Assembly (NCBI RefSeq): GCF_963678635.1
Contig: NC_087067.1
Location: forward strand, 44,121,829-44,185,828
Length of the DNA stretch: 64,000 bases
Direction: 5' to 3'
DNA from: Symsagittifera roscoffensis
Taxonomy: Eukaryota > Xenacoelomorpha > Acoela > Convolutidae
Each line of letters begins with the position of its first letter. The first letter of the stretch is position 1. Position numbers and translations under genes: made by a program. The notes under the pieces were generated by a model. The model did not search any database and was not told where the DNA came from. It was given only the letters and a program-made list of their open reading frames with translations. Positions 37,960-49,395 of this stretch are shown piece after piece.

Positions 37960-38780
37960 GGTGATTAATCGGCCAATTCACCTTTTTAGCCGACTCTGGC
38001 TGGTTTTTGATCTTTCGCTTGCGCTTAAAGCACTGATGAAAGCCTGGTAGTCTGTGATGACGGTAAAAAATTTTCTGTATAAATAAAATTGAAGTTTTCG
38101 ATGGCCCAAATTACCCCTGGTAATTCGAGTTCGTCTACTGATTATTTTTGTTCTAGCGAGTTAAAGAATCGTGGCGTATAAGCTATTGCTACCCAACTTT
38201 CCTCAGATAATTGCTCTAGTGCTGCCCCTAGACCTGATCTTCAGCTGTCGCAAGCCACGCAGTTTTTAAGTTTTGATCGAAACGTTTATCCTGTGTTATG
38301 TCTGAAATTAGTTTTAGGATGTTGTTGAATGCTACGTTGTGTTCAGGTTTCTAATCTGATTTGTTTTTTTCCTGTTTTTTAGTAACGGGTGTAGTGTTGC
38401 GGCAGTTTGTGCCAGACGAGGAATGTACTGGGTGAGGTTGTTTAAATGTTCTTGGTGGGAATACTTTTTCAAAAGCCTCTGTTTTCTTAATGAGTGGTTT
38501 CGTACTCTCGCTATTAATGTTATATCATAACCATTCGACTTGCTTACATGCAAAACTTACAATTGTCATGTGAGATTGCAAGGTTTTCCTAGTCCAGTTT
38601 TTGTAGGACAATCAATTTTTCTTTGTGTAGATCCAGTGACCCTTTAGTCACTATTAATTTGTCGTACTAGTAGGCATATGTGTTTTTGCAGTTTTTGAGA
38701 GTCAATTTGATTGCTTTTTGGAACTCCGCCGGCATATCTGTTAGGCAGTAGAATCCCATCTAGGTACTGGCGCGTAGGTC
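37960..38780 (-). pseudogene. Gypsy reverse transcriptase and RNase H (broken)
   Basis: On the minus strand about 38770-38540 reads 'GFYCLTDMPAEFQKAIKLTL' and, after a short gap, 'TYAY-stop-YDKLIVTKGSLDLH', a decayed Y-x-D-D catalytic box and its flank; then 'KLIVLQKLD'. 38553-38332 gives the thumb ('LTQYIPRLAQTAATLHPLLK'). 38250-38060 gives RNase H: 'RSGLGAALEQLSEESWVAIA' and 'SVDELELPGVIWAIENF'. In-frame stops occur in all three parts. Confidence 0.8.
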
Positions 38781-38862
38781 GAGCGTTGAGAATAGCGTAT
38801 AATTTTTTGTAATAATTTGTAATAATTTTGTAATAATTTGACGATGTGGTTTTGGTCCATCA

Positions 38863-39346
38863 ATTTGCTTCGCTCTTTTTCGGTTCTTTCTTGTGGATGA
38901 ATTGGGATTCTTGGGAGCCTTTTTGCTGAATAGAAATTGCGTTTTTCATGAATTATGCTCGCATTACATGGTTTTTTTTATTTTCCGATTCTTATACATA
39001 TTTGTTTGAAAATATCCTTAACACATTGCTTCTTCTCGGGGTTTGATTCTTCAGTTTCCCGTATACTTGGCATTTGGTATTGTTTTAGTTTCTCTTGTAC
39101 GAATATTTGCTTAGCTCTTTTTCGGTTCTTTCTTGTGGATGAATTGGGATTCCTGGGAGCCTTTTTGCTGAATAGAAATTGCGTTTTTCATGAATTGTGC
39201 TCGCATTACATGGTTTTTTTTATTTTCCGATTCTTATACATATTTGTTTGAAAATATCCTTAACACATTGCTTCTTCTCGGGGTTTGATTCTTCAGTTTC
39301 CCGTATACTTGGCATTTGGTATTGTTTTACTTTCTCTTGTACGAAT
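38863..39346. repeat. 242 bp tandem duplication inside the gypsy element
   Basis: 38863-39104 and 39105-39346 are two adjacent copies, exactly 242 bp apart, with only about three visible differences (for example GATTCTTGGG/GATTCCTGGG). The junction lies in the repeated word ATTTGCTT. It sits between protease and reverse transcriptase, and the high identity shows the duplication happened after the element had already decayed. Confidence 0.9.
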
Positions 39347-39484
39347 ATTATGCCAATTTGAGGTAATAGATTTCTACCTATTGTGTTCGCTTTCTAGTCA
39401 TCCACTATGATGAATGGTGCTGATTGTATTGTCCAGCCCCCGTGTTCTGACGCAAATATTAGTCTTGCTTTTGGAATAATAATC

Positions 39485-40426
39485 TCACCGTTGTAACGTG
39501 CTAATTTTTTTGCCGTGTCTTCCGGGGGATATATTTAAATATTGCCGATTTGTTGATTTCCTGTAATCTGAGTCTGTTTTTGTGTTTAGAATTGACATTG
39601 GGCTTTCCAAATCTGCGATGGCGAACATTGCCTCCGTGTTAGTTTTCGGTTTAATGGTGTGCCCGTTAAGATTGTCTTCAAACAGTTCAGCTGAGCTTTT
39701 TACCTCGACCGCCTCAGATATTGCCATTACTGAAAAGTAATCCTGTTGGAATTTTTCCCAGCCGTTGATGGACGTAAATTCAGCGAAGTCTATTGGATCG
39801 TTTACTGTCATCTCGTTGGTGTTTTCCGTTTCTTCTGGTATTCATCTTTTCTATCTTCTAGATAGTTAACGTTTCTAGATTGACATACTTTCGCGAATTG
39901 CCCTGTTTGGCGCATTTCGAGCAAATTTTACTTTTTGCTAGGCAAGATTGCAGGTGATTTAGGCCAATTTGTCTCCCGCACTTATAACATTGCTTTTATT
40001 GCCTTATAGGGGTGTTGTTGGCCCTTTGTATCTTGTGTTCCGCGTGTGCCATTTTGTCATCCGCGAAATCCGCAACGAACTCTTTGTATATACTGGTGAT
40101 TGGCGGGAACACCCCTGCCTCGTGAATTAATATAACTCAATGGGCACTTGTATCATTGCTGTTGTTGATCCGAATGATTTTGTTTTTATGGTTCGGTTGT
40201 GTTCATTTCTTTTTTCCCGACGAATTGCCTATTCATAAGCATCTAGGGGACTTCGTGTTTCTGCTAATAGCTCTTCCGCTATTTTTTCATTATTCATGTG
40301 CGTTGTATACATGTCGCGATCCCACTCGTCTTCTCTAACATCATAGTCTGCGCGCGACGCTAACTCTACCAGGTCCGCTTGGAATTGTTCCATTGTTTTG
40401 TTTTTCTTCTGTTTGCGGCAAATCAC
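39485..40426 (-). pseudogene. Gypsy gag, zinc knuckle and protease remnants
   Basis: 40426-40229 reads 'QKKNKTMEQFQADLVELASR', '...DMYTTHMNNEKIAEELL', a capsid C-terminal pattern of gypsy gag. 39989-39884 reads CYKCGRQIGLNHLQSC then 'CSKCAKQGNSRKYV', a zinc-knuckle-like pair. 39811-39485 reads '...MFAIADLESPMSILNTKTDS', where 'DLESPMS' stands at the DTGSP protease active site. The catalytic Thr-Gly is lost, so the protease would be inactive. Confidence 0.75.
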
Positions 40427-40506
40427 ATTATATCTTTCAAAAGCTATAATTCTTGTTGTGATGAAAAGGTCTTCTAGTATTGTGAAAGTTTTTTTCGTTT
40501 TTGTAT

Positions 40507-41442
40507 TGTGTAGGTTGAGACTTGGTGTTTTTTTATTGTAGTTGACGTTGGCCTTCCGCGCCTAGGCATGAAAATAAATAATTTCGGATTTTCGCATCAG
40601 CTTCGCTCCATAAAAAAATTTACATAGTACGCATTTTTCTCTTGCCTTCTGGACTCTAGTTTCCGAACCAACTCGTTTTTTTGTTTTCGTTTATCTCGGG
40701 TTTTTTTGAGCTTCTGTTTCGCCGGATATTTCGAGTTCGCATATGGGTTCTAGTGCTTCGAATTATGGAGGTTTGGCTCGCAGTAGGTTTCTGACCTCTA
40801 TTCCATCTCTAGAAAGGCTTCTCATTTGGACCACTTTAATGGTGGTTCTGCCGACGCTTTTTCCCAGAATGGGTTGATACTCAGAGGATTTTTTGTAAAG
40901 CCTGATGGCTGCGCCATGTCATACCTTTCCGTATGAGAAGTTTCAACACCGAACCCGAACGGATTGATAAACAATAATTCATGTCGTCTTGCTAATCTGT
41001 ACAGCGAATACTTCAAATGTGACATATTGTTTGACGCAGAATGCAAAAACAGACTTCTAGGAATGTACACAAAGTTTTTCAAAACTCGCTACAACGAATC
41101 AGACACATGCACTTGGCGCATTTTATGCGAATGCAACAACTGTAGAGACCTGAAGAAACTTACACTTATAACTGAAAACTAACCTTTGAACAATGCAATG
41201 ACTGGGTTTTATGCGAACCCTTGGATTAGATTCCTAAATCCTTTGTTATTATTATTATTATTATGATTATTATTATATAAGCGAGCGTAAGTAAAACAAC
41301 TGATTTGTTAAATCGTTTATTGACTTCTGAGCTTTTAGCTCAGCCTCTTTGTTCTCCTAAATCGTTCAAGGTCAAATGACCAACAGAAAGTTACTAATCG
41401 CAGAGAGTTTATATAAAAAGCTAGCATTAGTAAAGTTTATCA
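40507..41442 (-). repeat. 5' LTR of the gypsy element (right), with insertion
   Basis: It is the same repeat as 33903-34550 but about 290 bp longer because of the non-LTR insertion at 40983-41276. Without it the length is about 642 bp. Continuity on both sides of the insert (...AATAATTCAT | ATAAGCGAG...) matches the left LTR exactly. Confidence 0.85.
40983..41276 (+). mobile_element. Non-LTR retrotransposon 3' fragment inserted in the LTR
   Basis: The insert interrupts the 5' LTR. It opens in a frame reading 'RLANLYSEYFKCDILFDAEC', '...RYNESDTCTWRILCECNNC', ending at TAA about 41182, then about 60 bp and a (TTA)n tail (about 41246-41276). A short C-terminal coding piece with clustered Cys, a 3' UTR and a microsatellite tail are the hallmarks of a 5'-truncated LINE copy. 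The clade is not determined. Confidence 0.65.
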
Positions 41443-43950
41443 ATCCGTACCGGATGACAATGTCTAACAAAGTTTCGAAAACTATCGATAGTCACTTTGT
41501 ATTGAATACGCATTGAAGTTAAAATGGATCACTATTCATGATCTTTTTTGTCAAACTAGTTTTTGTGCAAATAGTTCAGGGAGTTTCAAAACCACTACAG
41601 CCAGGAAGTGGACGACCAAAACTATCTAATTTTTTACTATTGAAAGATGACATTTGTCTTTTTTCAATATACATTTTTTTTATAATTGCAAGGAATTTAA
41701 ATCATTTGAACGTGAAAAGATGTTTTTATTTTTTTAATGGAAACAGATTGCTGTGAGGAATCACAATCGTGAGCCTAAGATTGTTGTTAACTCATTTTCC
41801 GTGCAAAACCATTAAAAGTTTGTGTGATTAATTACGCTCGCAATCGAATATTTCAATTACATTCGAGCTGTCTAAAGCGAAAAAAAAACAACAGTGAGCA
41901 ATTCATATGCGCGGCTCGAAATCAGTAAAACTTGCGATAATTTTTAGGACACTGTGGAAATTAAAACATCAAAAAAAAACTAATCTAATTAGCGGCAAAC
42001 ATTTTTATTCTTTATCTACTTTACTACTTACTACCTTTAGCTTCTTACACTAGAAATTTTGAAATGAAGACTTCGCATAAAAAATGCGTAAAAACTCTCA
42101 TTGGTTTTCAACCTTGCCACAAACATAAAAAATGTTACAACAAAAAATCAAAATTGAAATAATTTTTCTTGCATCTAATTATGCTCACAAATAATTCTCC
42201 GGTCTACAATGTTTAGTCACTAAATACTTCATATACAGATAGCCCTGCAAATTGCAAAATGATTACCACCCAAAAGCGGAAGATTCGAAATCAGCCTAGC
42301 AGATGTGATAGTGAGATTTCCGTAAAAACTTAAGTTAGTTCAAAAATATAGCGAATTATGATCGCTGTGCAGTAGTTAGTGGACTAAAAACTTCGTTAAA
42401 TTCTTTTCGAGGGTTTTTTTGTCATTTAATGTTGGAAAAATGCTTTAAATGAAAAATTGCTTCCAAGAATTGCATTAATTTGTCAAAAATTTGAAAATCG
42501 TTTGTTAATTGCAAAAATTAATAGTTCATTTAACTCTATATTTTTGATCTTCAAGCATTTCGTGTTTGTAACCAAAAGCTGAGATGAATGTTATAACATC
42601 CAAAATAGCCGATGCAAGAATATTTGACATTGCCTAGAAAACGTTTATTGAATCAACTTAGGTTTTTTGACGAGCAGCGTGGTCTTAAGTTAGAAGAAAT
42701 AACTGATATTGAATTCAGAACAAACCTCAATTGTCAGATAACAAAACCATAAGTCGGACTAGCATCGGTCTCCGAACTAGTGTGTCGGAATCATCTCCAC
42801 TTTTTTGCAGAGAAATACTTATGAGATGTTTTGAAAAACCTTGGACACAACATCCCAGTAGTTCTATGAATGATAATAATCATAATCGATCGAGGAAATT
42901 ACACGATATACTCGTTCCCAATTAAAAAAAAATGATTTTTTTTTCAAAATAATTACAACCGTTTCGAGTATTATATCGACTACTTGATCATATTTTTCTG
43001 CAGAATTTCTTGGCAGAAACTAAAGGCTTGTATTTTTTGTAATAACGATGAAACAATTCAATCATTTTTTTTGTGATGATAAGTTCATATCAACAATAAA
43101 AACAATTTTCTCATTAACAAACTGCTAGCTTTTTTGCATGAATTTGTAAACACCATTAAAAAACTTTGCTTGTAAACTAACATGACTTTTTTTGAAAAAA
43201 TGAATTTTTCAGCTTTTGCATGAAAATGGTTTTTTGCAGCTTTTGCATTTTGTACAAAAAATCCACGGCAAAATAAAAAGTGAAGAAAATTACGGTTTAA
43301 GAGTTTAGGTTCAACAAACTGAACAGTTGTCGAACTGATTCGGTAAAAAGTTACAGTCACACGTTACACGGGATCAAATTTCAATCGTTTCATATTTTTT
43401 GAAAAAAAATGACGGAAACATTTTCAGGATCTGTTAAAATGATTGCTTAAATATAAATTTTTAAAGTGTTCGCCTTATCTTCCACTAATATGTTTTATAT
43501 ACATGCGTCAAAACACCTTTAAAAGACAGCGTTTTTAAAACTTGCATTAGGTTATAAAACAACCTGTATAAGATTTAGATTTATCACCAAATCAAAGCTT
43601 GATTGCTAAAATAACCTTAAAAATATTCCATTAATAACTGTTTAAAATAGTTTTAACAAAAAAGCATAATAGATTCAACTTAAATTCACTATGTTAACTC
43701 CAGCCACTGGATACACGCGCCAAGTAGAGCAATCATAACTTTGACCCTGAAAGCCATAGTACGTTATCTATTAATCTAATATATGTGTTTTAGATACCAG
43801 AAATGACCTCTACTTCACATTCCCTTTCGATTGTTTCTGAAGAAAACCAAAATCAATCCATTTCACTGCATGAAAAATTGAAGAAAACAAAACTGATCCA
43901 ATATAAACAGTCAGTTTAATTTCAATAGTTCGCAGGTTGCTAGTCTATTC
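41443..43950. other. AT-rich intergenic DNA, one possible exon
   Basis: Mostly very AT-rich sequence without recognisable genes. The only protein-like stretch is 42719-42924 (listed separately). No repeats with clear partners were noticed. Confidence 0.45.
42719..42924 (+). CDS. Possible terminal exon of unknown protein
   Basis: After an acceptor-like 'TTGAATTCAG' a frame of about 68 codons runs to TAA at 42922-42924. It is Ser/Asn/Arg-rich and contains 'SVSESSPLFCREILMRCFEK'. Base composition is less AT-biased than its surroundings, which is the main argument for coding. No family is recognised and no partner exon was found, so this may be chance. Confidence 0.2.
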
Positions 43951-43999
43951 CCCTTTCTTTCTTTCGCGGTCCGCCGAAGAAGAAATACGGATGTTTTTA

Positions 44000-46900
44000 A
44001 ATTGTCCAATTTAAAAAAAATTTTCTTTGATCATCTTCCGTCATACTTAAAGTCGTAAATCTCATCTGCAATATCCAGATCATCTGTCGCGAAAGGGCCA
44101 CTAGATTCCCGGCTAATGCTCGCCAGCATTAGTGCCCTAGGCGTCAATACTTCTTCATCCTTAAGTGGTTACTGGCCGACTTGCTCTTTTTTGCCAATGA
44201 CGTGCTTTGGATTTTTGCATCGGCACCTACGACTTGCTTGAGTGGAGTGTCAACCTGAACTCGACCAGTTATTGGCACTGATACTACTGACTCAGCTTCG
44301 ATTCGATCTAATAATGAGATTTTTGCTTGAGCTACATATACATAGTTTTACAAAATACGATTTTGTGCGACTGTTTCTAATCCTGGCATTCATCCCTTTG
44401 TAAAAGACATGCATCAGGAATCCGTCTATCGTAACGCCCTAGTAATCTTTGGCTGATGGCAAGTCTTGGCTATGTTTCACGATTCGCCGTAAGATCTTCG
44501 TCAAGGCAAATCTTCCAGACACATCTTTATCGAAACCTTGTATATCGTCCTACACACAGTTTTCCCCTCATTGAAACGGCATATTTCCCTGTCGACGTAC
44601 TTATTTTCTTTGGACTAGGAGTTTTTTTGGCTGACTGGTGCTCACTCGTCGCCCAGTCGTTCTATCGCCCATTCTTTGGTAGTTCACCCTCTCGGTCTAT
44701 CCTCTCGGGTCACTAAATTGACTTGAATTATTTTCCTTGAAATTGCACTTGTGAAAAAGCGTTATCCGAGAAACTTTGGAGGCCGTCTGCCGCTTGGAAG
44801 TTCGTGAAGTATGGCAAAATTGACTTGTTTTGGGCGTCCTGTCTGACACTTCCCCTGCGAACTACGCTCTTCGTTTTTAGCGGTGTACTCATTAATTTCT
44901 TTTTGACAGCTCGTTTAGCCGCCGGCAACAAGATATGCACTTGAGATACTCTGTCCATTGTTTCTTGTGTTTCCATTTTATTGAAACCTCGAACACGTGT
45001 TTGATTGACTTTGTCCTCCTCTGCTTCATCTGCTTATGACAGTAACACTGGACCTTGGTTAAATGATTCCGTGGTAGTTTCCTTTCGCACTACACTCCCG
45101 TCTTTTGAGCTCGAATAAGGAACTATCTTGTCTATTTGCGGGTTCATCGCACGTTTAATTTCAGTTTCCACCGTTCGTTTTTGTTCTCTCTGTCCAATAC
45201 CACTTGCTTCCTGAACAATCGCTCCCACTGGTCGGATAATATTAGAGCTCTCAGTTATCCATCCGAGGAGCTGTCGATATGGATCGGATTGTATGCACTA
45301 CCTTGGGTATCCTTTGTTGGGGTAGCCTGAGCAATCTTTTCTGGGCTAATTTTTCTTTGATAGCCTGAGTCTCCCAATTCTATGGCAATTTGGCCGTAGC
45401 AATCAATGCTCCCCTCTTCTGTGCGTCCACATCGTTACTGTCACTTTTCCTGACCTGGGTACTGCGATACCTAAGGTGGGCTAATTCTTTGGCTCGTGAT
45501 TGAGCATCTTATTTTATTGATAAGTCAGATTTATGTGCAACTTTACCCTATTACAAAGTAATCGTATGTTCAGATTCTCAAACCACCTTCTCTTTGAGCT
45601 CCTCAAAGCAAGGTATCGATTTAAAACTATCCTGAATTTTTGTAAAATTTTTGAATTTTTTTCTGAGCATTCAACACCGACGCTGTATGCCACATTTAGC
45701 TGTTGCTACTTGTGCATGTAACTGTGCCCATGGCAATTCCTCTGAACACTGGTTCAGTAGCTAAAAGATGCTCTGTCCGGTCAAATTTCTCCAATGTGGA
45801 TTCGCCGTCCTACCGCGTATATCCTGCATAATCTTCGCGGGGAGCATCTTCTTGTTCGTATCTAGTGAAAGTTTGCACATTTTATAAGAATGAACTTTTA
45901 AGTGACGCGTCGCGCGTAACTTTATGCCATATAATTTTTGTTTTTCTACCAAAATGAGCGTCCGATGGTGGACATCTGATCAACTGATGAGTCGTTGTCG
46001 TTATATTAACAATGAAATAATGCAACTCCATTTTTAACGACTGTTTGGGTTTTTGAGAGAAGCACGCTATCAATCGCTTATGGAGCATCCTGATACAACG
46101 CTACACTTTTCCTATCGGCTAATGCTTTCTCACAGGCGCGTATAACAACTGTTTTTTATTTTGAGAACATAATTCACTGATAGGTTTCGCTTGAAAGCCC
46201 GACCACTGATCTGTTCTTATTAATCTAGGTATTGCGTGTAACGTGTTAATCATCTTCCAAACAGTTCACCGCCTCTCGCGCGAGTCGTAATTTGAACCGT
46301 AGGATTTTCCAAAATTTGATCGACTCACGCAAAATAAAAGGTTTTCATTTAAAGCAAGGGCAAAAGGAATTTCAATCGTAACTCTTCGTTCGTCTCCTCT
46401 GTCAGATTTTGTTTTCGTTTCATCGGTACAAGGTATGATTGATCTTAGTATCTTAACCAAATTGATGCACTCTTTGCAACTCACCGGAGTTTTTTATTGT
46501 GTTGATTCAGTTGAGGCCATCAAAGTTAACCACCAGCCCTACCCCGCATTTTAAACATTCCAAAATGGCCTTTGAGAAGTCGCTTCATGGTTTCTGCGCG
46601 TAATTGGGATGGTTTAACAATCTTTTGATCCATAAACAGGATGTCATTGGAAATTGGAACTTATTTTCTTAATGATGGAAATAAAGACCGAATTTTTTTG
46701 ATAAGTTTCCAAAAAAAATTTTAATAACGCTTCAAAAATGCAATTTAATATCTCATCCGTTTTTGCTAATAAGACCTAAAAATTCTGCATTGAAGAACTC
46801 CAGCCTAGGTTTTTTGTTATATCGTTACTAGGCATGAATGATTTCAAGCTCTTAACCAATTTGATACAATCTTTGCCTCTCGCCATTTCGCCGACCCATT

Positions 46901-47190
46901 TGAGGCCACCAAAAGTAAATACTAGACATATCCCGCAAATAAAACAAGCCGGAATGGCCTTTGAAGAATGGTATCGTAAAAGTGATGTGATGGTACTACC
47001 ATCTTGTCTTCCATAGACAAAATGCCATTAGAATTTTCGAAATTTTTATATAATGATGGACAAGGACCACGATTCTTGATAACTCAAAAACTTTTTCTAT
47101 TAGGCTTCAGTAATGCAATTTAATATCTCATCAGTTTTTGTTAATTTAGATATATGAATCCCGCATTCAAGAACTTTGGCCAATCGAACT
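44000..47190 (-). mobile_element. Second, strongly decayed gypsy-type relic (integrase region)
   Basis: On the minus strand 46660-46500 reads 'NDILFMDQKIVKPSQLRAET' and '...GHFGMFKM', the integrase H2C2 finger; 46484-46266 reads 'CKECINLVKILRSIIP' and a damaged core start; 46000-45940 reads 'SDAHFGRKTK', the post-core EAHFGRKP motif. Further left only scattered Lys/Arg/Ser-rich frames (44728-45228) remain. It differs from the 33.9-41.4 kb element in detail, so it is another family or subfamily. LTRs were not found. Confidence 0.65.
46500..47190 (-). repeat. Tandem duplication of the H2C2 segment in the second relic
   Basis: The block at about 46500-46810 recurs at about 46870-47185. 'CAATTTAATATCTCATC' occurs at 46741 and 47116, and both copies translate on the minus strand into versions of the same finger (…ILFMDQKIVKPSQLR and …ILSMEDKMVVPSHH). 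Period is about 375-390 bp. Divergence is high, so this duplication is old. Confidence 0.65.
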
Positions 47191-47639
47191 CCGGTCAGTG
47201 TTTTGACTTTGTCAATTTTGTGACTATCAAATAACGTGAGTAATTTAGCAAAAATAAAAAATGTCTGCTTTTCAATTGTTTTTTTTTTGTGATGATGCTT
47301 GAACTGAAAAAAGTTGTAAGAATTAGCAAAATGCGAATTTCCAACATCAAAATAAATTTTATTGCCAGATGATTTTTCTATTGTTTTTTTTCGATCAAAT
47401 CCGGAGCGAAACTATTGATCTAAAAACTGATATTTGAGGAAATTTGGTAGAATTTACTTTTTTTTTCGCAGGAACCCTTTGATCTCTAAGAACTAAGCGG
47501 TTGGCTCTAAATGTATTAGTTTTGCGCTAAATTAATCTTTTCAGACGACTGTTGCTGATTGAAATTATTTGAAGTAGAATTTTTTTGCTCTGTTTTCATT
47601 TGTTTTTAAACTAAAATCTTCAAAAAAATAAAAATTAGA

Positions 47640-47800
47640 GACATCTAGCTTTTGTTTGACCTACGTTTCGACTGTGCTCGTCTCAGGAGAAGAATTTCTA
47701 AACCAAAATCAGGTACGTTTTGACAATGCTCAACCTATTTTTGGACTCTTCTAACCAAAATTGGGTATGTTTTGACTTTATGCTCGAATGGAAATTGCTT
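47640..47800. repeat. Outlying block of the TCGAC satellite
   Basis: Several satellite words ('TTTCGACTGTGCTCG', 'CCAAAATTGGGTATGTTTTGAC') occur here, on the far side of the GPCR TM6-7 exon from the main array at 49430-57530. The spacing of 22-30 bp is the same. Confidence 0.7.
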
Positions 47801-48994
47801 CTCGAACGAGAAACTCCTGTCAAAAAACTGCATTTGCCGATTTTCAAAGTCGAAACTTAAAAAATTTTAAGTTGGCACATCGACCGGGGACTCACTGAAA
47901 CTTACTTTAATGATCATTTAGCCATTCAATCCCAGAGCCATGAGAATTTTGAAGAAAACATTGTATCTTCTTCACTTCTCGTTGAACTGACGCATCTCAT
48001 CTTTTTTCCGATTATTTTTTTCTGCCCGACTCAATTTTGTTGCCTCACTTTTTGCGCCTCTCTTGAATCCTTGCCCGTTTCCGTTTTTTTTTCTCTCCGT
48101 CTGATGGCTTTTCAAAATTTGGAAATTTAATTTCAGTCACTGTTAGCTCTGTCAGTAATACTTTAATGTTAAAGATGTCCTTTCGCCATTACCCCAGTTT
48201 AGAACAGTTTTGACCAATCATATCAAGGAACCTGCGGGTCAGATGAGGGTTCGCCACAAAATGCACCCAATGTCCAATAGCCTGTTTTTGTGTGCTGCGT
48301 CTGGTAATTTATTCATTTGCCCTGGTGCGGTTAACTTGAGAAAAAAACATACTTTGTAAAAATTAATTAGATTTTTATTCAGACTATTCTAGTTCTTTAG
48401 CAACATTTTTTTTATCAGCAAATCTGTAACATTTCATGCTTTAACAATTGTTTACCAATACAGCACACACTGACTGAAGTTCAAGGTCATACCCCGTACC
48501 ATAATTAAAAAATGCGTAAATAACGTAATGGTTCCGAACCGTTGACTACATGATCCACCGATATCAATGGACAAAACCTTCCAAAATTGCCCAAAAATTT
48601 CGCCTTTGGTTCGTTTTTTTTTTCAAAAACTGGCATCCAGCGCAGAATATTTTGGCAAATTATTGTCTTAGTCATAATTTTTGGAGAGATTGGAAAATTT
48701 TAATAAACTGTGGTCAATAAAGTGTTCGAAGATTTTTGAGAATCAGCTTTAACTCGAGAAAATCCTAAATCCACTGCTGATAGACGAATAATTTTGAGCA
48801 CAACTTTATATACCTGATAAACGGCTAATTTCATTCAAATCAGCTCAATTTAGATAATTAAATTATCCGGCACATATTTATTTGTGCCTCAACATACAGC
48901 ATATTATCATGCTAAAAAATTAAAAACTCTAAAACACAACATCAAAACACAAAACAAATCGCAAGCTTTAAATAAAAACACCGAACAATAAAAT

Positions 48995-49395
48995 CTAAAA
49001 GCGGGTCGTAGCAACTGGGTTTCGGAAAGTTTGGTTATCATTGGGGTTTGCTCTCGGGACGTTGGCTGGGGTTCGATTCCCACACCTTGCCTTTATCTTT
49101 ACAGCTTTTCGAAATGCCTCGCGATATGCACTTCCACTCATGCAGTAGAAGAGAAAAGTGAAGGATGAATTGAAGAAAACAAAGTCGTAAGCGAATGCAA
49201 CACTCAAGTCAAACTTTTCTTCATTTTGATTCATCCCCCAAATGATAAGAATTGAAGCGCATATTGTGCAGAAAATATACGAAATTGTGGAAATGAAGAT
49301 CATCTTGATGTAGCTTCGGGAATTTCGCTGTTTTTGAAGACGTCGTTGCTGCTTCGCCTTTTTAAAATGACACTTTCCCGGCAATGAACAACTTT
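48995..49395 (-). CDS. GPCR exon: TM6, TM7 and C-tail
   Basis: It reads basic loop-3 end 'QQRRLQKQRNSRSYIKMI', TM6 'FISTISYIFCTICASILIIW', a short loop, TM7 'FAYDFVFFNSSFTFLFYCMS' (20 residues) and a tail ending at the stop 48995-48997. Several AG acceptors lie at 49372-49400; the exact one is undecided. No ATG start is meant here, this is an internal/terminal exon. AATAAA occurs on the minus strand near 48885. Confidence 0.85.

Larger units (their letters stand above)
33903..41442 (-). mobile_element. Ty3/gypsy-type LTR retrotransposon, near full length, dead
   Basis: Paired direct repeats (33903-34550 and 40507-41442) bound an interior that, read leftwards on the minus strand, shows gag capsid remnants, a CCHC zinc knuckle, a protease-like site, reverse transcriptase, RNase H, an integrase H2C2 finger, an integrase core and a C-terminal domain, in Ty3/gypsy order. 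Stops and frameshifts interrupt every domain. The LTR copies differ at many positions, so the insertion is old. Flanking target duplications were not recognised. Confidence 0.88.

Noticed and set aside
44456-44716. 86-codon + strand frame in the second gypsy relic
   Set aside because: The recognisable retroelement domains are on the minus strand; this is an antisense shadow.
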